Shown: positions 20,712 to 31,163, counted from the stretch's first letter. The stretch: DNA of 64,000 bases from Gracilaria domingensis (GCA_022539475.1 VCMS01000190.1:59042-123041), one strand, 5' to 3'. Notes: generated by a model not told the origin, from the letters alone. Made by a program: numbers and translations.

Positions 20712-20776
20712 GAAATCGTTTTCGTCGATGACAGTGAGATAGCAGCTATCTCACTGTCATTGACGAAAATGATTTC
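20712..20776. repeat. 65-bp near-perfect hairpin between the two tRNA genes
   Basis: Arms of about 32 nt, with two mismatches, meet with almost no loop at GATAGCAGCTATC. The left arm starts GAAATCGTTTTCGTCGATG. Confidence 0.9.
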
Positions 20777-21006
20777 TTACTTCAATCCATTATTGCAGTA
20801 ACAAAATTTTAGACACAAGCGAGAAACGGCAAAAGCTTGAGCAGCTTCAAAAATATTTGAAACACGTCCAGTACATGCGCAAACATCTGGTGCCAATCAT
20901 GCCTTGCTGTAAGCATTTACACATAGAGGTCTGACACAAAAATGCATGGCTGACATCTCGCGATTCCACCTTGCATCATTGGCAATGAGCACAAAAACGA
21001 ACCAAG

Positions 21007-21094
21007 TGGATCTGCCGGGCCAATCTGCACTCGCGTTCGATCCCGGTACCTCTCCCATGCTAAGGGAGCACTCTACCAATTGAGCTACAGACCC
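21007..21094 (-). tRNA. tRNA-Ala (AGC), second copy, T-loop insertion
   Basis: A minus-strand copy of the gene at 20529-20616 in inverted orientation, about 390 bp away. Acceptor, D-arm, anticodon arm (AGC) and T-stem are identical; the T-loop is ATCGAAC. The 15-nt insert lies at 21020-21034 and differs at six or so positions from the first copy while its length is the same. The upstream AGTGAT is shared, and a T-run follows at 20992-20996 (minus strand). Confidence 0.85.
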
Positions 21095-21250
21095 ATCACT
21101 TCTGGCTTGCGACAAGGGAGCAGTCTTTCATTTTTTTAACACGAAGTGGAACCATGGCCCAAAGTAAACGACGAGCACCCGTCGCTATACTCTTCAGCTT
21201 ACGAATGGGGGAGTTCTGTTCCTCTCTCTTCACTCAAGACTTGGCACTCA

Positions 21251-21298
21251 GTTGGTATGATCGTTAATGCACTTAGTGCATTAACGGGGCATACCAAC
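21251..21298. repeat. Hairpin with GTTGGTATG/CATACCAAC arms
   Basis: GTTGGTATG, an asymmetric loop, then GTTAATGCACT pairing with AGTGCATTAAC, and CATACCAAC on the right. Confidence 0.8.
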
Positions 21299-22311
21299 GG
21301 AGTTTAGCCCATTGTCTAGGAGCAGTAAGAATACAACACAACGCCCATGATCAACGGCAGTGATCTGCCTACCACAAATGATGGTTGTCCAGACATACTT
21401 TATCCACGTCATAATATCATTGTAGTTCTTGGTACATGTTTTTGGAATCATCCACTACTGGAAGTCACAGACGACGGCTCCTCAGAAAGACACGGATGAC
21501 ATAGGCCTTTCCATCACTAAGCCGTGCACGTCACGCTGGAACCAACCAACAAACCTATCCTCTTGTTGCCTCATGCCATGAGCCAGAAAAAGAACGGTTT
21601 GTAGGTCTTCTGACGTCAGGAAGGTGAATGTATCTAGTCTAGAAAACGAGATATGCATGCCTGTCCGTCGCTCCGGTCTCGTTCCGGCATCCTGAAGTCC
21701 TTGTACACGTTTGTCGTACTCTTGTATCCAACTGTCCCTCCGTACTTTTCCCAATGCCAGCTAGCAGAATGGCAATAGCATCCTTGTCGGTTGAACAGTT
21801 CTCTAGTCCCTCCCTCTTTCATTGCCGTTTCGAACGCACATAGTGTCTAACCATAACTGACCATAACGCTACAACATCAATGCAACACGTCGCCCTAGCG
21901 ACAGCGCATCCCATCTGAAACAGGCAAACAAATCAACGGCTCGATAGGAGAAGTCGAAGTTCTACGTATCATCCTCTCATCATTTCGCAAGAGGTTTGCC
22001 CACTGCCAAGCTCTTTTTTCATAGTTCCCGCCAGCATTTCGATGCATTGTACTTCCGTCTGCACTCAACCAGGTTTAACGCAAGTTGCAAAACGCAGAGT
22101 TTGGGATTCTCGTCGACCCAAAACGGTCGTACCCTCTCCGCTGGGTCTTGAGGTTGTCTTACCACTAACGACGCCTCAACCACGTTAGCGCCGATGTGTA
22201 TCGTTTTGAGAGCCGCGATGGGAACAACAACTCACGCTGTGCCCTTCTCCTTTCGCTTGTCCTACGCAATCAGAATTCAAAGACCAAACTTTGGCCATTT
22301 ACATCGCCTCT
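21299..22311. other. Intergenic region upstream of the GH16 gene
   Basis: About 1 kb with no recognised gene. Frames on the minus strand at 21482-21822 show no domain. Confidence 0.4.
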
Positions 22312-22318
22312 ATAAAGA
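22312..22318 (+). promoter_or_regulatory. TATA box of the GH16 gene
   Basis: TATAAAG, 136-142 bp before ATG 22454. Confidence 0.6.
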
Positions 22319-22453
22319 CAGACGCCTCATAGCTTCTACCTTCCTCTGCCTCTCCCACACGCAGAAAGATACACCATTCACCTAATCGCAACAAAACAAA
22401 CACTTTTGCTTTCCAATCCGCAAGAATCTGTCATCGGCTATATCTACTTCAAA

Positions 22454-23323
22454 ATGACTGTTCAGAGAGACATTCCGCCGCTTCCGTACGACCCGTCCAC
22501 AACTCATCGAGACACCCCCTTGCCGTATTATTTGCAACATGAAGTACCGGGAAACATGAAATGGGCAATGGATTGGAATATGTCTGATGAATTTGACGCT
22601 AATCCAACCAACAGCTGGTACTCATCGTCAAAGTGGGTTCGTCACAATCCCCTATGGGTTGGACGTGAACCCAGTTACTTTAGCAAGAATAACGTCTACA
22701 TTCGCGATGGTGCCTTGTGGCTTGAGAGCAGAGAAGAACGCCCATCTCCGGAATACCTCAGGGAAAATCATGGTCGCCCGATTGGCAACAATCGTCGTTT
22801 CTCTACTGGCTTTATTCGTACCGCCGAAAAGCGCAAGTATGGCTACTTTGAAATAGCATGCAAGCTCATGGATTGCCCTGTCAGTTGTGCTTTTTGGTTC
22901 ATAAATCATAAAGACACGGAGATTGATGTCTTTGAATACTCTACTAGCGAGAAATATCCGGATATCTACGACGGTTCTATTGTCCCGTTCAAACGCAAGT
23001 TCAACATGAACACTTTGGTCTACTCTGGTCCCAATGGCCAAAATGTTCGCTCGAATCCCCTCAAGATTGATGTCGGACGTGACCTGAGTCAGGAGAAAAT
23101 CAAAGTGGGATTGTTATGGAAGCCTGACGTGCTGGTTTGGTATCTCAATGATCGTGAGGTACGCAGAGAGAGGAACAACGATTTTCATATTCCATTGTAT
23201 TTGCAGCTTGACTCGGAAGTCTTCCCCTACTGGTTTGGTGAGCCGGGTCAATTTGGCCGCAAGAAACTTCCAAATGCCTGGACTATTTACTACGTCCGCA
23301 GCTACCAAATGGTTCGTAGGTAG
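22454..23323 (+). CDS. Glycoside hydrolase family 16 protein (galactan-active type)
   Basis: This protein of about 289 residues has a GH16 beta-jelly-roll fold, a family that hydrolyses or transglycosylates beta-linked polysaccharides (agar, carrageenan, porphyran, laminarin). The catalytic ExDxxE motif is visible as EIDVFE, with E156 the expected nucleophile, D158 and E161 the acid/base. Typical surroundings are present: an N-terminal MDWNMSDEFDANPTNSWYSS tract, KYGYFEIACKL (the conserved GYFE strand) and CAFWFINHKD just before the motif. The residue pattern is closer to agarases/porphyranases than to laminarinases, so a role in the alga's own matrix galactan is likely. No signal peptide is visible from 22454 or from the alternative ATG at 22406 (MLSNPQES...). 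A TATA box is 136 bp upstream. Confidence 0.85.
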   Translation: MTVQRDIPPLPYDPSTTHRDTPLPYYLQHEVPGNMKWAMDWNMSDEFDANPTNSWYSSSKWVRHNPLWVGREPSYFSKNNVYIRDGALWLESREERPSPEYLRENHGRPIGNNRRFSTGFIRTAEKRKYGYFEIACKLMDCPVSCAFWFINHKDTEIDVFEYSTSEKYPDIYDGSIVPFKRKFNMNTLVYSGPNGQNVRSNPLKIDVGRDLSQEKIKVGLLWKPDVLVWYLNDREVRRERNNDFHIPLYLQLDSEVFPYWFGEPGQFGRKKLPNAWTIYYVRSYQMVRR

Positions 23324-25223
23324 AACAATTCCTTTCCAACATTTTCTCCTTGCACAGATTGTGGAATTATTTGTCGAAGCAAAACCAGTCCACTCAGTTT
23401 AAGCATTCTCCTAATTTGTAACACTTCTGCTTCGTCCTCCTGTCGCCCCTAACATCGTGATGCAAAACTGCCATCAAAACATGGATTTTTCGTAGTGGCG
23501 CTGCCGTCTTTCTGTCTAAATCACAATGTGATGTAGTATCAAGTGGTTAATGATAATATACATAAACCCTTTCATCATTCACCCCAGAATAGAGATGGGA
23601 GGCTTAAATTCATAGACAGATCTTTATTAAAATATTATCCAAACACGATACATATTAAGACGAGAAGCCAAACGTAGGCCCAAATATTTTGGGATGACCG
23701 CGGAATTGAGGCATATTGTAACACAGAAGACAGTCTACAAGCCAGCTTGATCACCGTCCGTGGCTTGTAGCTCACATGCTGCGAGCCAGATCAAGACGGT
23801 AGATAGCTTGTAGGATAGTCGTAGTCATCTCCAGACTGCTACAAGATCTGTATTGAAGGATCGCCAGCCGGCTTTCTCCTCCATCGGAGAAGGCCACACT
23901 TCACTCAACCATCTTGCGATCCTCACCGCCCGGATCCCTTCAAAAGAAAAGATTTTTACTATGACTCATAAATTGGTAAAAAAGGTTCCACAAGCTTCTG
24001 AAGATGGCATGAATATTTTAACCAAAACTATCAGAATCAACCTGCTACGAAACACGTAAACGACGTTTACGTGATGTCGTTGTGGACGAGAAAGTACTTC
24101 ATACCATCCTGATGGTGATGACATTTAATGCCTCGGAAATTTTCTATTCATTCTGTGACAGGTTAAGCAGCACAGGGACGTGGCTTCATACTCATGACTC
24201 TTTTTGTCACGTTAAGATTCGAACGAGTCCTCTGTCGCATCAGATGCCAGACCGATATCGTTCATGTTGATGGATGGACGAAAAATTGCATACGACCGAA
24301 ACTTCGCCCAAGTTCATTCCGTAAGTGAAGAGGTTTCTTCGCGAACTTCATATTGACCAGATCGAAAGATAATCTCCATGTCCATGATACCTCAAGCCAA
24401 CACAGAAAACCTCTGTCTCTTAAGTCTCTTATGTGCAGACCTCGTCAATCAGAACCATGAGTGTGAATTGAGGAAGTGCGGTTGAATTTGAGCCTCTGAG
24501 CCCGGTCGCTCAGCAGCGGTCATTATTTGGAGCTCAAATTCAAACGATGGTTTTCCATGACAATTTGACACTGTGTAATGTGCGTTGCGGCTACTAAGGA
24601 CTGACAGAGATACCTGGCGCCGATACGGCATCCACGGGAGCATTCGTTGTTCTTTCTTCTTCCCAGAAGGTTTCCACGTCTGACATATGAACACGTACGC
24701 ATCAAGGGCATCTAAAAAACCTGAACCCCAACACGTTCCCTCATTCCCTTCCATAATTAGACACATCTAGCGCAAATGCTCCCATACAGATGAGCCCGTC
24801 TCCCAGTGGATATCATATGAAACGTTTTGCCATCACGTAGAGCCCATAAGTGAATTGTCCCCCTTTGTACCTAGTCCCAGGATCCCAGCCGCCAACTGTC
24901 TCAATTCTGAGAAATTCTCAGGAATGATTACTGCCCCACCTGCGGCTCTACGTGGAAGTGATCCCTGTCCCGAAACCGGCCCGTCTTCTCAAACCAGAAG
25001 AGTGGCACAGCGCTTGACATCTAAAGTTATACGGTGATTTCCATGGGTTTGCTTCGCAGCTGCGCAAGCAATGCCCTAGTGAGTTGGTCGCAGCTTGCTC
25101 TCATACAAGGAGGATAGTGGGAAACCTCGTGCCCTCATTCATTCAAACATGACTACTGATACGTTCTCACTTTCGATGCCCATCCTACTGCAACATTTTC
25201 AAGCAAAGTTGCGTGACCTCTTG
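23324..25223. other. Intergenic region with two hairpins
   Basis: About 1.9 kb without a recognisable gene. It contains the inverted repeat CTACAAGCCA/TGGCTTGTAG at 23735-23770 and the palindrome at 24053-24073. Confidence 0.4.
24053..24073. repeat. 21-bp odd palindrome
   Basis: CACGTAAACG and its exact reverse complement flank one A. Confidence 0.85.
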
Positions 25224-25230
25224 TATAAAA
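25224..25230 (+). promoter_or_regulatory. TATA box of the spliced secreted protein gene
   Basis: TATAAAA, 59 bp before ATG 25289. Confidence 0.6.
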
Positions 25231-25288
25231 AAGCTCTGCTCTCGGTGTTGCTCACTTCATCCACGACATCTCTGTTCAAGAACGCATC

Positions 25289-27099
25289 ATGGCAACACTT
25301 CTTTTTGTATTCGCTCACATCCTACTCGTGACGTTCGTGAGAGCTACACCCTTGACATGCGCAGATCATCCAGCCTATTCCCCCACGCTAAGCCCGGTGC
25401 TTGTGTCGTCATGGACAATTCTCACCGGCCGAGACCGGACAGAAGCAGTCTATTATCCTCGATACACCACTCATCGATACGCACCCGTTGCCGATGAATC
25501 ATCGATGGTATACAATGGACTGGACTGGTTTTACGCTTCGAGCTCCAAGCAGAGTGCCACGGATAGTTTCATTCGCCTCAACCTTCAGCGCGATGCAAAG
25601 ATCTATTTGATTGTGGGTGTATCTTACAATCGTAACTACCCTCCTGCGACTCTCCCTGGGTGGAACAGCGAGGGTTGGGCGGAGCGCGTCGATGGTCTCG
25701 AAAACGAATTGGTATACGGCGTGCATCAGAAGGACTCGAAATGGCTCCCCAATCGCGCATATATCTTCTCCCGCGACGCGAAAGGCAGCGCTATTCTTCC
25801 CTCTCAGGACTGGGTTGAAAAGAGCATCTCCGGAGTGAAAGTTGTGGGCGGAAACTGGTACGCCATGATCGCCGAAAGTGATGGTTCACCCTCAAAACCA
25901 CCCACCCAACCAGTCGTAGTGACGGAAGCCATCGTTCCTAACCAGCGATGCCCTGATGCGCTTCACAGTATGTGGGTAACGCCAGAAATTGATGTTACCG
26001 ACCCAGACGTGAGTGGAAAGATGTGGCCTACATGGCACCCACAATGGGACCCATGCTTTTGGTGGTATGTTCTCATTCTGATTCATTATTGTGGCAGAGA
26101 TTCTGTCAAGTCGTCCCATATTCCCTGCATTACCTAACATCAGAATTGTTTCACCTTCCTAATTATTCCCTGTCCGATAGCGCGTATGATCACGAGCACG
26201 GATCGTCCCCACTTGCGTTAATGAACTATGCCCCCAGGTTTGGATACACTCCACTGAAGAACGATAACGAAGATGAATCACATGCGGGCTTCAAGTGCAC
26301 AGTGTTCCGAGCAGGCTCATACTACGTCTGCTTCTGTATTCACGCCCAGACGTCCACGCTACGTCGTGTTGGACTCCGCACTCACACGCTCATTTTCGCG
26401 GTTGCAGATGCCACGACAAAGGAGCTACTTGTTGACGTGACTCACAAGGGCTTCTTCGGCTTCACGGGGACAAGAAAGAAGGGAGGAGGGTTTATGGGGC
26501 TAACAGCAGAGGAGGAAGAGATGAGACTCGAACTAAGAGAGAACGGACATGCCTCGAACAAGCGCTCGGTGAACGTTATTGACGTCGATTCCCTCAACCC
26601 TGCGTACGATTATAACGACGATCTTATGCGCGGCAGATATGAAGAGTGGACGACCAGTCCCATATGTTCCGGTCGCGGTCACAACGGCATGCTCAACATG
26701 GACATCAGAAACCCCATCACAGGTATTGTTTCACCGGAGAGGGCGGACGAAATTGTGAATCTCGGAAGCATGAAGGACGGCGTGATGATCAGACATGACG
26801 GATCATCTCGACTGGTTCGTTTCCGCGATTTTGTTTTCGGAGAGGATTACTGCATCTTCCCGCTTCGAAACATCTATGGTGGGCGTTCTGTCAACGGAAC
26901 GTTCTACACGGACGCAAGCGGTGGCAAACTGATGAGCGGGCCGAGCGAGACGAATATTCGGCAGTTTGTAAAGCCTGGCTTCAAGATGCAGATGACTGGG
27001 CATTACGATGTGGTAGACCCTTGGGGTGGGGAGCTGCTGCTCGACACGGATGCAGGCCAGAGTAGCAATGGACACGGGATAGATCCGAACGTGAACTGA
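25289..27099 (+). CDS. Large secreted protein with a WHPQWDP / DHEHG metal-site-like motif, two exons
   Basis: Exon 1 (25289-26064) and exon 2 (26181-27099) join across a 116-bp GTATGT..GATAG intron in phase 2, giving 564 residues. Residues 1-20 are a signal peptide. The N-terminal ~200 residues contain repeated aromatic/beta-rich segments and could be a carbohydrate- or matrix-binding part. At the splice junction the protein reads WHPQWDPCFWC then AYDHEHGSSPLALM. Shortly after comes DESHAGFKC. The His, Asp, Glu and Cys residues look like a metal-binding core. I have seen the HEHG..P pattern in uncharacterised extracellular proteins but cannot name a family. The C-terminal ~200 residues include DGVMIRHDGSSRLVRFRDFV and acidic tails. 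No transmembrane helix is visible after the signal, so it is probably secreted. Function unknown. Confidence 0.65.
26065..26180 (+). other. 116-bp intron
   Basis: GTATGT donor and TCCGATAG acceptor; removal joins the two frames with the correct phase (2+1). Confidence 0.75.
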
Positions 27100-29103
27100 G
27101 GGGATGGCAAGCAACGAAAGCTGAACAAACATATGTGAAAATAGCAACCCTTGCACATTAATCCACCATTATCTAGTATCCCTCTTTACTTCCCTTCTTA
27201 CCACGTTGTCTATTTTATATTCAGGCTGCTTGTAGATCATGTCTCAGCAAGGAAGCGTAAAAGGCATGGTAGCCTTCTTCGACTCGTGGTTCTTGAACGA
27301 CTGATCTTCAACGGAAACATGAAGTCCACACACAGTCTGCGTGTGGGTGGCAGCGTTTCCTTTGCATACACACGCAGAGTACTACGTGTCGTGAATTAGA
27401 GGGATAATGTAAATCTCAAGCTTACTGTTTCGAAAAGACTTATTTTGGGTAGTTTTATAATTATCGTAGATTTGAAACTTTTCAGAACTTGAGAAATCAA
27501 GCAATTAAATTCTTCAGATGGATTCTAAATTGAACTCGAAATTGAATTCCATAGAAAGTTTGATCTCTTTTAGGAAATTTTGAACACGTTTCATAAATTT
27601 CAGGGGAAACTAAATAGGGGAATTCATGTCTTTCCCTCTCGCATCGTATACAATAATGATTTGATTCAAATCAATCGTAATGGGTATTATTCCAGGAGGC
27701 CTACATTCACGGCGGACAATATTTGTTTGATCATTCTCAACATAGGGAAACTTTCGAACAGATTGTGTGAGCGTTGCTCAGCACAACAATGCGGCAGTCA
27801 ATGGAAGCGAGTCAACAATTGCAGAATATTGACATGTAACAGCGAACCAGATAGACATCAGTGCTTGGAAGTGAGTTTCTTTTGAGTGACATCTTTCTCC
27901 GATGATGGATTCTGTTGGAACTGGTGTAGATCTTTGTAACGGAGTAGGACCTCAAGGTTTGACACAGCTAGCATTGTGCGTGAACACGCGGGGTGATACT
28001 ACAAGCTACGACGCATCTACTGCGTAGTGTATCTCTTTATAGCTAGCCTGATAGGCGTTTAAAGACTGAGTTGCGGTCCTCCTCTCGAGGGAAGCAGCCA
28101 GTCGCCATCACTCTCCGACCTGACATTTCGTCTCTCTGTAGTACCCCTTTCGTGCTGTTGACAATGTGCTGGAAGTTCCTTGTGTCTGATTCAAAACGGT
28201 GTTCAAATGAAATTCGCTCTTGTCATCATCCTTTAGAAATCCTGCTTTGCTCCGGTTGAAGATGGTAACCCCGTGTCTGTATTTAACACGAACTAGTCTA
28301 CTTGGCACCCTGCCGTAGACAATAATTACGAGCAGCTAAAGCGATTACTGCATGCTTGACATAATAAACGGGCATTGTACTAGTCGTGTTCTCAATCTGT
28401 AATTATCCTTGTCGCGAGCGGTACTGGGTTTGACATAAAGAGGCTCCTCTTTACAGGAAACAAGAATTTTGTCGAGATCTCGAAATGGGCTCCAAGTGAA
28501 TCTGTTCCCGAAACAAAAAGGGGCCCAAAAGTTTTTATACGAGTGCTTCCTGAAACAATGCAACTTACTCTGATGCAGATAAGGCTAGTCGTCAACAAAT
28601 TCAGGGTTTTGGACTTCCCATAAGGTACAAAGGTAGCAATACTATGCGGGGGAGCTCAGATCAGATATTGCTTTTAACGAGCAAATGATGAAAAACGTGT
28701 TATTTTTGGTTGGTTGCGCTGTCATCAAACTTTACGCCATTGTTAATAACGATTTGTTATGGATCTGCTACACCAAACTGTCCAGGCCCGTTGTCTGCCG
28801 GGCCTGGCCCGTCAGTCTGGCAATGTTGCCGCCAATGATGGCGCCAGCTGCTCTACAAGCGATGTTTTATACGGCTGCGATAGTATCTTTGAGAACTGGG
28901 TCCCAGTTCTGTGTTGAATGGAAGCTGCGTGAAAAGTTTTTTAGATGCAGGCGCGCCATGTTCGTCTGTGCCGATGGCTCTCAATTCTAGGAGGCAACGA
29001 GGTGCGCTGTCACATCCGTTGCACGTAACCATGCCATTGTAATGCATGCTCCGTTAGATAGACCTTAGGGTTAATGAACCACCCACATGCGCACGGCTCT
29101 CTC
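27100..29103. other. Intergenic region with one GC hairpin
   Basis: About 2 kb without a recognised gene; the frame at 28685-28990 has no domain. A CCAGGCCCG/CGGGCCTGG hairpin with an 8-nt loop lies at 28782-28807. Confidence 0.4.
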
Positions 29104-29110
29104 TATAAAA
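29104..29110 (+). promoter_or_regulatory. TATA box of the TIMP-like gene
   Basis: TATAAAA, 133 bp before ATG 29243. Confidence 0.6.
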
Positions 29111-29242
29111 CTATCTCGCAACGTCGTATTGTCCCCCACCGTCGGTAAAAGCTTTCTCCAACGTCCAGCGTCACCGAGCATCGCTCTGCGTCGTTTCAGT
29201 CTCAAACCTACCGCATCGCTGCACTACATTACAACTTGCGAG

Positions 29243-29893
29243 ATGAAGCTGGTACTCGGCGCGCTGCTCCTTTCGTGCTGGCTGTACGTTGCAAATGCAT
29301 GCACGTGCTTACCCACAACGCTCAAGAGAGACTTTTTCGCGCCGCAGACCGCGTCGGTGATCCAAGGAACGGTGCTGATTGTCAGCGGCGGCGGCACAGC
29401 TCCGGACGCCACTCGCCGCTTCATCATCCGGACGGACGTAGTGTACAAGGGATGCGATGTACCGAAGATCATCGTTGCGACATCGCCCGTGCAGTCGGCC
29501 ACGTGTGGAGTCAACCTGCAGAGGGGACAATCTTACATTCTGCCGCTGTCAGACGAGCGGATGCCTTCGCTGAACTTGTGCCAGTTCATCCGCTTGGTTA
29601 GCTCGCTGTCGGCCGAGGACAGGGAGTTCCTGAGCACGCGACAGGTGTGCTGCGACGGGCAGTGCGTGTGTGCGGATGAGAGCACGCCGATGGTGAACTG
29701 CTTCCGACAGCCGTGCTCGCCGCCGGAGGTGCCGCCGTGCGCGGAGGCCACGACGTGCGTGGACAACTTCTGCGGCGGGTGCCTCGCCGAGTGGTTCACC
29801 GACGCAGGCCAGTACGCGTGTCTTCCGCCGCCGTTCGGGGTACCGGTAGGTTCGATAGGGTCGTCCGGCGCGGGAGCCGGCGCGTTCGCGTAA
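29243..29893 (+). CDS. Secreted TIMP/netrin-type (NTR) domain protein
   Basis: I start at the methionine at 29243 because it gives MKLVLGALLLSCWLYVANA, a textbook signal peptide; the frame is open to 29087 but that part is after the TATA box and has no function. Cleavage after ANA leaves a mature protein beginning CTCLP, the CxC start of the TIMP/NTR fold, in which the N-terminal cysteine of metalloprotease inhibitors chelates the catalytic zinc. It continues with VIQGTVLIV and a cysteine near RTDVVYKGC, as in the OB-fold core. The C-terminal ~80 residues have about a dozen cysteines (CCDGQCVCADES; CAEATTCVDNFCGGC) and end in Gly/Ser/Ala. Total 216 residues. An inhibitor function is inference; the fold call is moderately safe. 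Confidence 0.65.
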   Translation: MKLVLGALLLSCWLYVANACTCLPTTLKRDFFAPQTASVIQGTVLIVSGGGTAPDATRRFIIRTDVVYKGCDVPKIIVATSPVQSATCGVNLQRGQSYILPLSDERMPSLNLCQFIRLVSSLSAEDREFLSTRQVCCDGQCVCADESTPMVNCFRQPCSPPEVPPCAEATTCVDNFCGGCLAEWFTDAGQYACLPPPFGVPVGSIGSSGAGAGAFA

Positions 29894-30245
29894 GACAGCT
29901 GCCCATTTCAGCGGCCGAAATCGAATTGTGTAATTGCGCGGGGAGCGCTGCTACGTGTACTACATATATTTTGCAAAGAATGGCGTAAATTCAAAAGCGA
30001 GCCCAAAAAGTGACACGTACCACAGCCGCCGTTGGCGCAGCGCGCGCGCAACAACGCTCGACGGCGCTCTTCACTCGCGCGCGGCGCAACGAGGCGCCGC
30101 CGCGCCGCACTCGCTGCCGCGTCGCGTCGCGTGCACTTAAAAGTGCCATGACAGGCTAACACTGCCCTCGCCATGCGCCACGTCGGATGCGCTCCGCCGC
30201 CTCCACCCCTCCGCGCCTGCCCCCGCAGCCCACCCGCCATCACCA

Positions 30246-31163
30246 ATGCGCCGCGTCGCATTCGCACTCGCGCCGCGTCCAATGCGCTCCTTCTCGCGCG
30301 CTCTCCTTCTGCTCGTTGTCGCCAGTCTGCTCCCCGCCTTCACGCAGTGCACGCCGCACAAATGCGCCGCACACGACGTTGTGCGCGCGCAGCTACGCGA
30401 GCGCATCCAGCAAGATGCGCGCCTCATCCCCGCGTTCGTGCGCACCGCCTTTCACGACTGCATCACCTTCAACAGCTCGCAGCCCCAATCGGGCTGTAAT
30501 GGCAGCATTCGGCTCAAGGCCGAACGCGAGAACCCGGTGAACGAGGCGATTTTGCCGGCGCTTGATTTGCTGGACGAGCTGTTGGAAGCGCGGCGGTGCG
30601 TGTCGTATGCGGATGGCATCATGATGGGCGCGGAGGAGGCGCTTTTCATGGCGGGTGCGCCGGATTTGAGGGGCCAATTGGTCTCGTTTTGGAGCGACGT
30701 GCACGAGGTGGATGTGCAGCCTTTGCCCAATATTGGGCTGAGCTTGCGCGGCATGCGGCGCTTTTATCGGCAGCGTAAGCTGACCAGGAGAATGTTGGTG
30801 GCGAGCTTGATGGGCGGACACTCGTTGGGCTCATTCCTGCGCTCCGGTGTGGTGGTGCCGTTCACGCCGACGCTGCACGTGTTTGACAATCAGTTTGCAA
30901 TCAACCTGCAGCAGAAGGTGGAGAACGGCATCAACCTGCAGGGCTTCAATACGCTGCCATCTGACGACCAGCTGTTGCGGGAAGAGGAGTCGGTCAGGCT
31001 GATTCAGCTCTACGCGGGCGTGAACGCCACGGACGGCAACGTGAACCGGGCGAGGGGGCTTCGCTGTCTGCACCGAGACTTCGCGCGCTTCATGCGCAAG
31101 CTGGCCAGATTACGAGGCGGCGAGGTTGACAACGTTGTCGACCACGGCTTTCGGGAGCCGTAG
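30246..31163 (+). CDS. Secreted haem peroxidase (plant/fungal peroxidase superfamily)
   Basis: This 305-residue protein has a signal peptide (about residues 14-34) and the hallmarks of class I-III haem peroxidases, which use H2O2 to oxidise phenols, halides or other donors. The distal site is R66 with H70 in VRTAFHDC, the proximal haem ligand is H192 in MGGHSLG, and the distal-side loop GCNGSIRL sits at 83-90. LPSDDQLLREEE and a following YA..F..F region complete the fold. Length is normal. Cysteines and the signal suggest a secreted enzyme that may act on wall phenolics or in oxidative defence. The local GC content is high (30,000-31,250). A TATA-like TTAAAA is near 30134. Start ATG 30246 could be replaced by M13 at 30282, which gives a cleaner signal. 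Confidence 0.8.
   Translation: MRRVAFALAPRPMRSFSRALLLLVVASLLPAFTQCTPHKCAAHDVVRAQLRERIQQDARLIPAFVRTAFHDCITFNSSQPQSGCNGSIRLKAERENPVNEAILPALDLLDELLEARRCVSYADGIMMGAEEALFMAGAPDLRGQLVSFWSDVHEVDVQPLPNIGLSLRGMRRFYRQRKLTRRMLVASLMGGHSLGSFLRSGVVVPFTPTLHVFDNQFAINLQQKVENGINLQGFNTLPSDDQLLREEESVRLIQLYAGVNATDGNVNRARGLRCLHRDFARFMRKLARLRGGEVDNVVDHGFREP

Noticed and set aside
29087-29242. N-terminal extension of the TIMP-like frame
   Set aside because: It begins upstream of or at the TATA box and would place 52 residues before a perfect signal peptide.
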